In this document: positions 1-7,690 of the stretch, one piece after another
Layout of the letters: the number at the start of each line of letters is the position of its first letter
Numbering within the stretch: position 1 is the stretch's first letter
Assembly: GCA_025455225.1 (NCBI GenBank)
Contig: JALOMY010000112.1
Span: 1 to 8,467, forward strand
Direction of reading: 5' to 3'
Length of the DNA stretch: 8,467 bases
Source: Cyclobacteriaceae bacterium
GTDB taxonomy: Bacteria > Bacteroidota > Bacteroidia > Cytophagales > Cyclobacteriaceae
The notes under the pieces: model-generated
Seen by the model: the letters and a program-made list of their open reading frames with translations, nothing else
Told to the model about the DNA's origin: nothing
Databases searched by the model: none
Made by a program: the position numbers and the translations under genes

Positions 1-1406
1 CCCATCGGGCATCCTCCCAGAATATGTGCTGTTGATGCCAGGCCAAAGACAACTTCCGTGAAGGCATTCTGCGGAACACCTTTCACTTTCGAGGCATAGT
101 TATACAACGCTTGCTGACCAATAGGAATATAACTGGGAACTTTCTCACCTGTGTCGTTCATGAATGAAAGTCTCGTTCCGAAGATTCCTTTTTTCAGTTT
201 CATTCGCATGGCATTCGGAAGGGATTGCATGATGAGAAAGATGACGGAATGTTGTGCAATATCACGTTGAAACAAGGCGCGAAGAAAATCCCACGGATGT
301 ATTAAGATGTTACCCAACATTTTAAGGGTGCGTACAAAAGGTGATCCGTTACCGGCTGCCATGGAGGCAAGGCGGATCATGGATCCCGACCGGTCAGGAA
401 ATTTGCACAACTCAATATGAGTATGTTCATCCGGATGGAATACCGAACTGATGGCCAAACCGTTATTTAACTTACGGTCTGCGGCCACCACACCCGATAG
501 CATCTCTGAATTGGTCAGCAAATTATAACCTAATTTATCGGAGAGATCCGGTAATGTTTTGTAAACATGCTTTTGCTTGAAAAGTAGGTCCAATGTACCC
601 AATACACCACCGCTAACTACAATTCCTTTTGCAGTGAATGTTCGCTGATTGCGCTTTCCATATGAAGTTGCGGATTGAGTATGAATTCGGTATTCGTTAC
701 CGGGCATGACTTCAATTTTTGTTGTTTCCGTTTCAGCCAGAACCGTTGCACCGAACAGGTTTTCAGCAAACCACAAGTAGTTTTTATCCAGTGTGTTCTT
801 GGCATTGTATCGGCATCCTACCATACAGCCAGCACATTCAATGCAACCTTTTCGTTTAGGACCAAGACCTTTAAAATACGGATCGGTTTCTTTCTTGCTG
901 TCACCCAGGTAAACACCTACATAATCAACTCTGCGGTAGGTATCACCCCGATTCATATCTTCTGCCACTTCTTTTAAGACAAGGTCTTCGGCATTTTCCT
1001 TATCGTATTTTGTGCTGCCGAGCATAAACCGGGCAATAGCATAAAACGGAGCCAATACCGGTTTCCAGTCTTTGTAGCCTGACCAGATCGGGTGTTGATA
1101 AAATTCATCCGGGGGCATCATGTGTGTATTGGCGTAAACCAGTGAACCACCTCCAACACCCACACCACTTAAGATGAATACTTCTTTGAAGAAACTGAGT
1201 TTCAGAAATCCAAACCAACGGAAAAGGGGTAACCATAAGTACTTACGTAAATTCCAGTTGGTCTTGGGGAAATCGCTGGCCTTCCATCGCTTACCCTTTT
1301 CAACCACCAGCACACGGTATCCTTTTTCGGCCAGGCGCATAGCCGATACGGATCCGCCAAAACCGGAGCCGATAACAATATAATCGTACTGGGTGTTGTC
1401 CTGCAT
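1..1406 (-). CDS. GMC family FAD-dependent oxidoreductase, cholesterol oxidase-like (3' end outside window)
   Basis: I translated this frame on the minus strand and found it open from the ATG at 1404-1406 to the left edge: 468 codons with no stop. Residues 8-19 read DYIVIGSGFGGS, the Rossmann GxGxxG that binds the FAD ADP moiety, followed by a basic/acidic turn (VVEKGKR) at the end of the second strand. GVGVGGGSLVYAN (about residues 86-98) is the second GMC flavin motif. Residues 188-198 form C-x2-C-x2-C-x3-C, followed by RYNAKNTLDKNYL, as in cholesterol-oxidase-like GMC proteins. HILGGCPMG begins at His461 and is the conserved C-terminal block of this subgroup. The family oxidises alcohols, including sterols, using FAD; the substrate here cannot be told. 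Family members are usually somewhat over 500 residues, so a modest C-terminal piece is missing. The ATG at 1406 is chosen because it sits just before the Rossmann fold and is the only in-frame ATG after an upstream TAA. No signal peptide is visible. It is divergent from the M16 peptidase gene. Confidence 0.93.
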   Translation of the reverse strand, partial: MQDNTQYDYIVIGSGFGGSVSAMRLAEKGYRVLVVEKGKRWKASDFPKTNWNLRKYLWLPLFRWFGFLKLSFFKEVFILSGVGVGGGSLVYANTHMMPPDEFYQHPIWSGYKDWKPVLAPFYAIARFMLGSTKYDKENAEDLVLKEVAEDMNRGDTYRRVDYVGVYLGDSKKETDPYFKGLGPKRKGCIECAGCMVGCRYNAKNTLDKNYLWFAENLFGATVLAETETTKIEVMPGNEYRIHTQSATSYGKRNQRTFTAKGIVVSGGVLGTLDLLFKQKHVYKTLPDLSDKLGYNLLTNSEMLSGVVAADRKLNNGLAISSVFHPDEHTHIELCKFPDRSGSMIRLASMAAGNGSPFVRTLKMLGNILIHPWDFLRALFQRDIAQHSVIFLIMQSLPNAMRMKLKKGIFGTRLSFMNDTGEKVPSYIPIGQQALYNYASKVKGVPQNAFTEVVFGLASTAHILGGCPM

Positions 1407-1434
1407 GAGTTTACCGAATTCAAACAAGAATACA

Positions 1435-1463
1435 GCAAATTGAACAATTATTCCATTAGCCAA
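1435..1463 (-). promoter_or_regulatory. Candidate Bacteroidota promoter for the GMC oxidoreductase
   Basis: On the minus strand a TTG (1461-1463) is followed after 17 nt by TCAATTTGC (1435-1443). This matches the TAnnTTTG -7 element except for C in place of A at its second base. The spacing is within the 17-23 nt known for the phylum. It would give a short leader before the ATG at 1406. One mismatch in an AT-rich spacer makes this only a candidate. I saw no equally good match on the plus strand for the peptidase gene. Confidence 0.3.
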
Positions 1464-1529
1464 TCCTGTAAATTTTATTGGCTTGTGAAAACGAATTTGG
1501 GTACTTGCACCCCGTTAAAACCAAATGAA

Positions 1530-4427
1530 ATGAAGTGTATGATAAAGGTATTGAACGCAATTACAATTACGATCCTTTTCATCGTTAGCCCGTTACTGGT
1601 GCAAGGACAGGCTAAACTGATGGAGCGGGTTGAGAAGAAGGGAAACCAGTTGGTAATTCCCTATGAGAAGTATGTGTTGCCCAATGGCTTAACACTGATC
1701 ATCCACGAAGATCACAGCGACCCGGTTGTGCATGTGGATGTTACGTACCATGTCGGTTCTGCCCGGGAAGAAATCGGTAAGTCGGGTTTCGCCCATTTCT
1801 TTGAACATATGATGTTCCAGGGAAGTGATCATGTGGGCGATGAGCAGCATTTTAAAATTATAACCGAAGCCGGTGGAACTTTAAACGGATCAACAAACCG
1901 TGACCGTACGAACTATTACCAGACTATTCCCAACAACCAGGTTGAAAAAATTCTCTGGCTTGAAGCCGACCGCATGGGCTTTTTATTGGATGCCGTAACC
2001 CAGCGCAAGTTTGAGATTCAACGTGAAACTGTAAAGAATGAACGCGGACAAAATTATGATAACCGTCCGTATGGTTTGGTGGGCGAGGTGACCGCAAAAA
2101 ATCTTTACCCATATGGCCATCCGTATTCCTGGCTGACCATAGGGTACATTGAAGATTTGAACCGGGTAGATGTGAACGATCTGAAAAACTTTTTCCTGAG
2201 ATGGTATGGCCCAAATAATGCAACGCTTACTGTTGGTGGTGATGTTAAGCCTGCCGAAGTTGTAAAGCTGGTTGAAAAATATTTCGGATCCATCCCCCGT
2301 GGTCCGGAAGTGAAGAATGTGAAATTGACACCCCCGGTGTTGGAAGGCGATCGTTATGTTACACTGGTTGATAATTATGCACGGTTGCCCCAATTATCCA
2401 TTACGTATCCTTCTGTACCGATGTATCATGAAGATGAAGCTGCACTGGCTTGCCTTGCGCAGGTATTAGGACAAGGAAAGAACTCCATCTTTTACCAGGA
2501 GATTGTAAAAAATCAGAAGGCGTTAAACGTGATGGCTTTTAACCGTACCAGTGAACTGGCCGGAGAATTCAACATCAGTTTAACACCGGCCCCCGGTGCA
2601 ACCCTGGCTGATTCAAAAAAGCTGATTGACGATGCCATCAAGACATTTGAAACCCGGGGTGTTACGGATGAAGATATCGAGAAATTTATCGGAGGATTTG
2701 AATCTCAATACATCAACCGGCTTCAGAGTGTAAGCGGAAAAGTTTCCCAGCTGGCGGCTTACCAGACGTTTGCCGGTAATGCCAACATGATTGGAAAGGA
2801 ATTAGAACGTTACACTAAAGTGAAGAAAGAAGATGTTACCCGGGTATACAACAAATACCTGAAGGGAAAGGCGGCAGTAATTGTAAGTGTGGTACCAAAA
2901 GGTCAGGAGAACAATATTGCAGCGAAGGATAATTACACCATCAACACGTCCAATTATAAAGCTCCGGATTATGGTTATGCAGGACTGAAATATGTAAAAC
3001 CGAAAGACAATTTCGATCGCAGCAAGATGCCGGGTAGCGGGCCAAACCCCGTGGTGTCTGTTCCGGCTTTCTGGAAGAAGGATTTGGATAATGGCATAAA
3101 AGTGATCGGTACAGAAAGTAAGGAGCTACCCCTTGTTACGGTTTCCATTACCATTCCAGGAGGTCATTTAATGCAGGCGTACGATACTTCTAAAATCGGG
3201 CTGGCACGCATGTTTGCCTCCATGATGAACGAGGACACCAAAAACTATTCGGCTGAGCAGATGCAGGCTGAATTGCAAAAGCTGGGAAGTTCAGTCAATG
3301 TAAGCAGCAACCTCGATGGTATTACGTTCAGCATGCAAACATTGAAGAAGAATCTGGATAAGACGATTTCACTGCTTGAAGAGCGCATGCTGAATCCGAA
3401 ATTCACGGATGAAGCGTTTAACCGGATTCAGAAGCAAACACTGGAAAGCTTCAAGCAACGCAAGTCCCAGCCGGCAACCATTGCATCCGAAGTTTTTGCC
3501 AAAATGAATTATGGAGGTGATCATATTCTGGGTATGAGCGAGTTTGGAACCGAGTACACCGTGAAGAACCTGAAGTTAAGTGATGTTGAGTCGTACTACA
3601 CAAATACCATGACCTCACGCGGAACAGAACTGGTGGTTGTGGGTGATGTTACACAGAATGAAATTCTGTCGAAGCTGGCCTTTCTGAGCAAGCTTCCCAA
3701 CAAGGAAGTAAAACTTCCTTCAGTGGATGTAAAACCTTCTGCTAACAAAACCCGCATTTACCTGGTGGATGTTCCGAAAGCAGCACAAACGGAATTTCGT
3801 GTTGGCGGACTTACTGGCCTGAAATACGATGCTACCGGTGAATATTACCGTGCTTACCTTATGAACTTTGCCCTGGGCGGAGCGTTTAACAGCCGCATCA
3901 ACCTGAACTTGCGCGAAGACAAGGGCTGGACGTATGGTGCCCGAAGCGGATTTTCAGGGGATAAGTACTCCGGCAGCTTTGCCTTCAGTTCTGGCATCCG
4001 TGCCAATGCCACCGACAGTGCGTTGGTAGAAGTGATGAATGAATTAACGAAATATTCCACTTCCGGTATCTCACCGGAGGAACTGACCTTTATGAAGAGC
4101 GCACTGGGTCAGCGGGAAGCGTTGCTTTATGAATCCGGTTTTCAGAAGGCAGGCTTTATCGGACGTATACTAACATATGATTTACCAGCCGACTTCACTG
4201 TACAGCAAAACAAAATTTTATCGTCTTTGACGAAAACTGAAGTAGACCAACTGGCCACTAAATGGATCAAACCCGAGAACATGAGTATTTTATTGGTCGG
4301 GGATAAGACAACTATTTTACCCGGTCTCCAGCGATTGAATTACGAAATTGTTGAACTCGATGTGAATGGTAAACTCAAGAATGGCTCTGAATCTTTGAAC
4401 TCTCAGAAAATCAATCAGCCCAAGTAA
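1530..4427 (+). CDS. Secreted two-domain M16 (pitrilysin/insulinase-like) zinc metallopeptidase
   Basis: This is a 965-residue exported zinc peptidase with both M16 halves on one chain. Residues 1-28 are a signal peptide: a basic start, the hydrophobic run ITITILFIVSPLLV, then GQA. No lipobox cysteine is present. The N-terminal half has the inverted zinc motif HFFEH (His89, Glu92 as catalytic base, His93). The distal zinc ligand Glu171 lies in RETVKNER, 78 residues after His93, the normal spacing. NRPYG follows, as is usual. The C-terminal half starts near residue 507, lacks HxxEH, and carries GGAFNSRINLNLREDKGWTYGAR (about residues 782-804), the conserved block of the non-catalytic half, whose Arg and Tyr help bind substrate. 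The fold forms a clam-shell chamber that degrades peptides, probably in the periplasm. The frame is open upstream to 1440, but those 30 residues are polar and precede the signal peptide, so I start at 1530; 1539 is also possible. The substrate is unknown, and no C-terminal sorting domain is seen. Confidence 0.93.
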   Translation: MKCMIKVLNAITITILFIVSPLLVQGQAKLMERVEKKGNQLVIPYEKYVLPNGLTLIIHEDHSDPVVHVDVTYHVGSAREEIGKSGFAHFFEHMMFQGSDHVGDEQHFKIITEAGGTLNGSTNRDRTNYYQTIPNNQVEKILWLEADRMGFLLDAVTQRKFEIQRETVKNERGQNYDNRPYGLVGEVTAKNLYPYGHPYSWLTIGYIEDLNRVDVNDLKNFFLRWYGPNNATLTVGGDVKPAEVVKLVEKYFGSIPRGPEVKNVKLTPPVLEGDRYVTLVDNYARLPQLSITYPSVPMYHEDEAALACLAQVLGQGKNSIFYQEIVKNQKALNVMAFNRTSELAGEFNISLTPAPGATLADSKKLIDDAIKTFETRGVTDEDIEKFIGGFESQYINRLQSVSGKVSQLAAYQTFAGNANMIGKELERYTKVKKEDVTRVYNKYLKGKAAVIVSVVPKGQENNIAAKDNYTINTSNYKAPDYGYAGLKYVKPKDNFDRSKMPGSGPNPVVSVPAFWKKDLDNGIKVIGTESKELPLVTVSITIPGGHLMQAYDTSKIGLARMFASMMNEDTKNYSAEQMQAELQKLGSSVNVSSNLDGITFSMQTLKKNLDKTISLLEERMLNPKFTDEAFNRIQKQTLESFKQRKSQPATIASEVFAKMNYGGDHILGMSEFGTEYTVKNLKLSDVESYYTNTMTSRGTELVVVGDVTQNEILSKLAFLSKLPNKEVKLPSVDVKPSANKTRIYLVDVPKAAQTEFRVGGLTGLKYDATGEYYRAYLMNFALGGAFNSRINLNLREDKGWTYGARSGFSGDKYSGSFAFSSGIRANATDSALVEVMNELTKYSTSGISPEELTFMKSALGQREALLYESGFQKAGFIGRILTYDLPADFTVQQNKILSSLTKTEVDQLATKWIKPENMSILLVGDKTTILPGLQRLNYEIVELDVNGKLKNGSESLNSQKINQPK

Positions 4428-4439
4428 TTGAGTTAATAT

Positions 4440-4469
4440 AAAAAAGGCAGCCAGTGGGCTGCCTTTTTT
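4440..4469. terminator. Bidirectional rho-independent terminator
   Basis: GGCAGCC (4446-4452), the loop AGTG, and GGCTGCC (4457-4463) form a perfect 7-bp GC-rich stem. It is flanked by six A residues on the left and six T residues on the right, so the hairpin can end transcription on both strands. It lies 12 nt after the M16 peptidase stop and 35 nt after the stop of the convergent DUF2911 gene, so it probably serves both. Confidence 0.93.
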
Positions 4470-4504
4470 ATTTAAGATAACTTTTTATTTAACTCTAACC
4501 GGAA

Positions 4505-5395
4505 TTATTTCTTCTTCTTGGCCGGGGTTTGAGGTTTCTCTGCATTGATCTTGTTGATCAGGTCTTCGTTGAGTTTGATGTAACCAAAATCACTCGGAGC
4601 CTTTTTAGCCAGTTCAAGCGATTGCTGAGCAGTTAAGAGTGCACCGTTGTAATCTTTTAGCGTATACTGGATTTTTGCCTTGGTGTGGATATTCCAAAAA
4701 GCTTCTTTGTTTCCATTCTCAATTCCCATCGTCATCCATTCAAGAGCCTTGTTAAGGTCTTTTCCGGTTTCGAAGTAGTAGTTGGCAGCGGCTATGTAAT
4801 TGCCCGGGCTTACTTTCGTTCCGGATTCGATGGCTTTCATCACTTTTACATCATAATCAACCGTGATCGGGAATTTTACAGAAGTGTTTTCCCATGCAAT
4901 CTGAACTTTTGCTTGCGTATTGTCATCTGAAATATCACCGATGTTCACGGTAAACGTTTCTACGCGTTCGGCTAGTCTTTCAGGTTTCACGGTAAAACGG
5001 GCAGCATCTTTTGCCTGGGTATAGGCCGCTGTGTTACCGCCCATGGCTACATCGCTGTACAGGATAACGGTCCACTCAGTGGCATTCGGAATTGTTAATA
5101 CCAGGTATTCACCCTTCTTAACTTCATAATTTTCAATTTTTACATCATCTGAGAAATTGATGACGGTACCGTTGTTGGCACCGGTTCTCCAGAGTTGACC
5201 GAAGGGTACCAGGAATTCGTTTCCGGAGCCAAAGATTTTTCTTCCTTTAATCTTAGGACGTGAGTAATTCACTTTCACTTCGGTTAGTCCAACCGTAGTA
5301 CTTACCGATCCTGAAGGGCTTGCTGCAGGTGTCTGAATCTGTGCTTCAGCGGCAAAGCCAATCGCAATCATTAAAATAACTAGAACTTTTTTCAT
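4505..5395 (-). CDS. Secreted DUF2911 domain protein with TPR-like C-terminus
   Basis: This is a 296-residue protein of unknown biochemical function. Residues 1-18 are a signal peptide (MKK, then VLVILMIAIGFA, then AEA before Gln19), so it is exported, probably to the periplasm. Residues about 25-185 match DUF2911, a family common in Bacteroidota. Its marks are VNYSRPKIKGRKIFG (42-56), VPFGQLWRTGANNGT (63-77), then FSDDVKI, KKGEYLVLTIP and EWTVILYSD. Residues about 197-285 are helical and resemble two TPR/Sel1-type units: an Asn-Tyr-Ile-Ala-Ala repeat start, KDLNKALEWMTMGIENGN, then KDYNGALLTAQQSLELAKKA. They suggest a protein-protein contact surface. The tail is lysine-rich (PAKKKK). The gene is monocistronic as far as can be seen: its own promoter lies in the spacer to the right, and a shared terminator follows it. 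It has no functional link to its neighbours that I can support. Confidence 0.9.
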   Translation of the reverse strand: MKKVLVILMIAIGFAAEAQIQTPAASPSGSVSTTVGLTEVKVNYSRPKIKGRKIFGSGNEFLVPFGQLWRTGANNGTVINFSDDVKIENYEVKKGEYLVLTIPNATEWTVILYSDVAMGGNTAAYTQAKDAARFTVKPERLAERVETFTVNIGDISDDNTQAKVQIAWENTSVKFPITVDYDVKVMKAIESGTKVSPGNYIAAANYYFETGKDLNKALEWMTMGIENGNKEAFWNIHTKAKIQYTLKDYNGALLTAQQSLELAKKAPSDFGYIKLNEDLINKINAEKPQTPAKKKK

Positions 5396-5421
5396 GGTAT
5401 TTAACTTTTGGGTTTAATTCA

Positions 5422-5452
5422 TTTGAGGTCGGCAAAATTAGTGATTCTTTTG
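5422..5452 (+). promoter_or_regulatory. Weak candidate promoter for the DNA glycosylase
   Basis: TTTG (5422-5425) is followed after 19 nt by TTCTTTTG (5445-5452), which matches TAnnTTTG except for T in place of A at the second base. Transcription would begin near 5459, leaving a leader of about a dozen bases before the ATG at 5472. It overlaps the promoter of the divergent DUF2911 gene. The mismatch at an important base keeps this tentative. Confidence 0.33.
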
Positions 5453-5462
5453 GTTTGCGAAA
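5432..5462 (-). promoter_or_regulatory. Bacteroidota-type promoter for the DUF2911 gene
   Basis: The minus strand contains TAATTTTGC (5432-5440), an exact match to the Bacteroidota -7 element TAnnTTTG followed by a pyrimidine. A TTTC (5459-5462) stands 18 nt upstream, where the -33 TTTG/TTG is expected. The leader to the ATG at 5395 would be about 30 nt, AT-rich and without a Shine-Dalgarno sequence, as is usual in this phylum. Confidence 0.6.
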
Positions 5463-5471
5463 GATGACATT

Positions 5472-6062
5472 ATGAAGCTTTCGGAAGACTTTTATCATCG
5501 TACGGATGTGGTCAAAATAGCCCGTGAACTGCTCGGTAAATACCTGATTACCAAAGCAGGAAATGAGGTAACGGGTGGATTGATCGTAGAAACGGAAGCC
5601 TATTCCTGGAAGGAGCGGGGCTGTCATGCTTATGGTGGCAAGATGACCAGCCGAAACCAGATTATGTTTGATTGGGGAGGGCATGCCTATGTTTATCTAT
5701 GTTACGGTATACACAATCTGTTTAATGTGGTCACGAATGTTCAAGGGAAAGCCGATGCTGTATTAATTCGTGCAATTGAACCAGCTGTAGGAATTTCGGT
5801 GATGCAGCAACGCAGGGGAGAGCTTAGTAACCCTTACCATTTGACTTCAGGCCCGGGTAAATTGACTCGTGCATTGGGTATTGACCGGACCTGCAATGGA
5901 TTGAATCTGATGGGTGATGAGGTATGGATCGAATCCGCGGGAATTTCGTTCAGCCAGAAGAATATTCACGTAAGTAAACGAATTGGGATTGACTATGCCG
6001 GCTCAGATGCTAATTTGCCGTGGCGTTTTACAATCCGGGATAATCCATGGATCAGTAAGTAA
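5472..6062 (+). CDS. aag: DNA-3-methyladenine glycosylase, AAG/MPG family
   Basis: This 196-residue enzyme starts base-excision repair by flipping out alkylated or deaminated purines (3-methyladenine, hypoxanthine and similar) and cutting the N-glycosidic bond. It acts in the cytoplasm on the nucleoid. The length suits the compact bacterial form of the human AAG fold. Family landmarks are all present. VETEAY holds Glu42, equivalent to catalytic human Glu125, and Tyr44 (human Tyr127). His52 matches human His136. In HAYVYLCYGIHNLFN, Tyr75 matches Tyr159, Tyr78 matches the intercalating Tyr162, and Asn85 matches Asn169. IRAIEP and SGPGKLTRALGI are the usual later blocks. A nearby upstream ATG at 5464 is out of frame, so 5472 is the start. 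The gene is divergent from the DUF2911 gene and lies 47 bp upstream of the OmpA-family gene on the same strand, so the two may share a transcript without being functionally related. Confidence 0.95.
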   Translation: MKLSEDFYHRTDVVKIARELLGKYLITKAGNEVTGGLIVETEAYSWKERGCHAYGGKMTSRNQIMFDWGGHAYVYLCYGIHNLFNVVTNVQGKADAVLIRAIEPAVGISVMQQRRGELSNPYHLTSGPGKLTRALGIDRTCNGLNLMGDEVWIESAGISFSQKNIHVSKRIGIDYAGSDANLPWRFTIRDNPWISK

Positions 6063-6109
6063 CTTATGAACTGACTATAAACGAATACAAACAGACTCTC
6101 TTTCCTGTC

Positions 6110-7687
6110 ATGACCGTACGTTTCTTAATACTTGCAAGCACATTTTTTATCAGTTCTGTAATAGCTCAGAATAGTTTTAATGCATCCACATTTCAATCCG
6201 TTAATTCACCTAACGATGAACAGAACCCGGTTTTAAGTCCGGATGGAAAAACCTTGTTCATAACCATACGCTATCATGCCCAAAATATTGATGGTAAACG
6301 CGACCCGGGTGATATCTGGATTTCTACCTGGGATGGTGCGGGCTGGACGGCACCGGTTCATGGCGGAGCTTTATTAAATGATCGCGGGTATAATGCTGTT
6401 GCCGGTATTACAGCCGATGGCAACCAGCTAATCTTGTTGCATCATTACGATGCATCGGGTCTTGCACGTACCCAGGGCATCTCCGTTTCCCGGAAATCAT
6501 CTGCAGGTTGGGCTAAACCCGAAAATATTTTTATCACGTATTTCCAGAATAAATCTTCCTTTATCAGCGGTCATTTATCGTCCGATGGAAATGTGCTGGT
6601 TTACTCTGCCGAAACCTATGGGAGTTATGGTGTTGATGATCTTTACATAAGTATGAGGCAAAGCGATGGAAAGTGGTCTGAACCCAGAAACCTGGGACGC
6701 ACGATCAATACGCAGTTCCAGGAGCTATGCCCCTCGTTAAGCCCCGATGGAAAAACTATTTATTTCTCTTCCAATGGCCGTAAGGGATCAGGCAGCTTTG
6801 ATATTTATTCATCGACACGGTTGGATGATTCGTATACCAACTGGTCGGAACCAATAAACCTGGGAACCTCAATCAATACCGAAGGACGTGAATTGTTTTA
6901 CCGCTCGTACGAGCAACAAGGGATTGCTCTTTATACCAGCACCACCAACAGCGATGGTTATGGCGACATCCGGGTTCAGGTAAACCAGCCGCCTTCTACG
7001 GATACAACCCTTGTAACTCCACCGGTGGTTGTTGCTCCTCTTATTGAAGAACCGAAAAAAGAAGAAGTTGTTGATCCTGCCATTGTTCGCATTCATGGAA
7101 AAATACTGAACGCTAAAACCGGTGACGGCATTTCAGCGACCATCCGGTTTCAGGCTCCCGATCAACAGCGACTGGAAACAACATCAGCTAATGCTGGCTA
7201 TTCCATTCAACTTTTACGTTCCCGGGTATATTCCATCGATGTGGAGTCTCCCGGTTACATCAGCAAATTTGAAAAACTCGATCTTACATCGGTTGATCTG
7301 AATGAGCTTGAATTGAATTTTAATTTACAGCCCATTGAAGTGGGTACCACCGTTAACCTGAAAAATGTTCTGTTTAAACAAAGCACACCGGAGTTATTGC
7401 CGGAATCGTATCCTGAACTTGACCTGGTGGTAGAATTCATGAGAGCCAATCCGAATGTGGAAATTGAACTGGCTGGGCATACGGATAACCGGGGATCGTA
7501 CCGCCAGTTAATGGACTTATCGCAAAAGCGTGTGAACCGGGTTAAAGATTACCTGGTTTCTAAAGGCATTGATAAGAAACGGATTACCGGAAAAGGCTAT
7601 GGAGGTTCCAAACCGGTTGCCAGCAATGAAACAGAAGATCAGCGCATGCTCAACCGTAGGGTTGAATTCATGATCAAAAAACTCTGA
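6110..7687 (+). CDS. OmpA-family protein with PD40 propeller and carboxypeptidase-regulatory-like domain
   Basis: This is a 525-residue envelope protein. Residues 1-19 form a signal peptide (hydrophobic FLILASTFFISSVIA, then Gln); there is no lipobox cysteine. Residues about 30-290 look like a beta-propeller with PD40 (WD40-like TolB-type) repeats: PVLSPDGKTLFI at 40-51, LSSDGNVLVYSA at 156-167 and PSLSPDGKTIYFSSNG at 208-223, the last two followed by DDLYIS and FDIYSS strands. A Pro/Thr/Val/Glu linker spans about 291-323. Residues about 326-406 resemble a carboxypeptidase-regulatory-like/transthyretin-type beta domain (IHGKILNAKTGDGISATI). Residues about 415-523 are the OmpA C-terminal peptidoglycan-binding domain: GHTDNRGS, with Asp459 and Arg474 in the positions that hold the diaminopimelate residue. 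The protein therefore likely anchors a propeller to the cell wall. The order resembles the type IX secretion component PorE, but the TPR part and lipid anchor of that protein are absent. The stop lies 3 nt from the convergent gamma-glutamyltransferase stop. Confidence 0.92.
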   Translation: MTVRFLILASTFFISSVIAQNSFNASTFQSVNSPNDEQNPVLSPDGKTLFITIRYHAQNIDGKRDPGDIWISTWDGAGWTAPVHGGALLNDRGYNAVAGITADGNQLILLHHYDASGLARTQGISVSRKSSAGWAKPENIFITYFQNKSSFISGHLSSDGNVLVYSAETYGSYGVDDLYISMRQSDGKWSEPRNLGRTINTQFQELCPSLSPDGKTIYFSSNGRKGSGSFDIYSSTRLDDSYTNWSEPINLGTSINTEGRELFYRSYEQQGIALYTSTTNSDGYGDIRVQVNQPPSTDTTLVTPPVVVAPLIEEPKKEEVVDPAIVRIHGKILNAKTGDGISATIRFQAPDQQRLETTSANAGYSIQLLRSRVYSIDVESPGYISKFEKLDLTSVDLNELELNFNLQPIEVGTTVNLKNVLFKQSTPELLPESYPELDLVVEFMRANPNVEIELAGHTDNRGSYRQLMDLSQKRVNRVKDYLVSKGIDKKRITGKGYGGSKPVASNETEDQRMLNRRVEFMIKKL

Positions 7688-7690
7688 TCC

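Noticed and set aside
675..977. 100-codon open frame on the plus strand
   Set aside because: It lies antisense inside the GMC oxidoreductase frame, which is continuous and carries clear family motifs; the plus-strand translation resembles nothing I know.
1476..1508. TTG at 1478-1480 and TACTTGC at 1502-1508 as a promoter for the peptidase
   Set aside because: The spacing is tolerable, but the second element lacks one T of TAnnTTTG and the match is no better than chance in such a spacer.
1983..2393. 136-codon minus-strand frame within the peptidase gene
   Set aside because: It covers the N-terminal catalytic half of the M16 peptidase antisense, and has no independent support.
5346..5684. 112-codon minus-strand frame across the DUF2911 start and the glycosylase start
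   Set aside because: It overlaps two genes with strong motifs and the promoter spacer between them, and its translation shows no domain or signal character.
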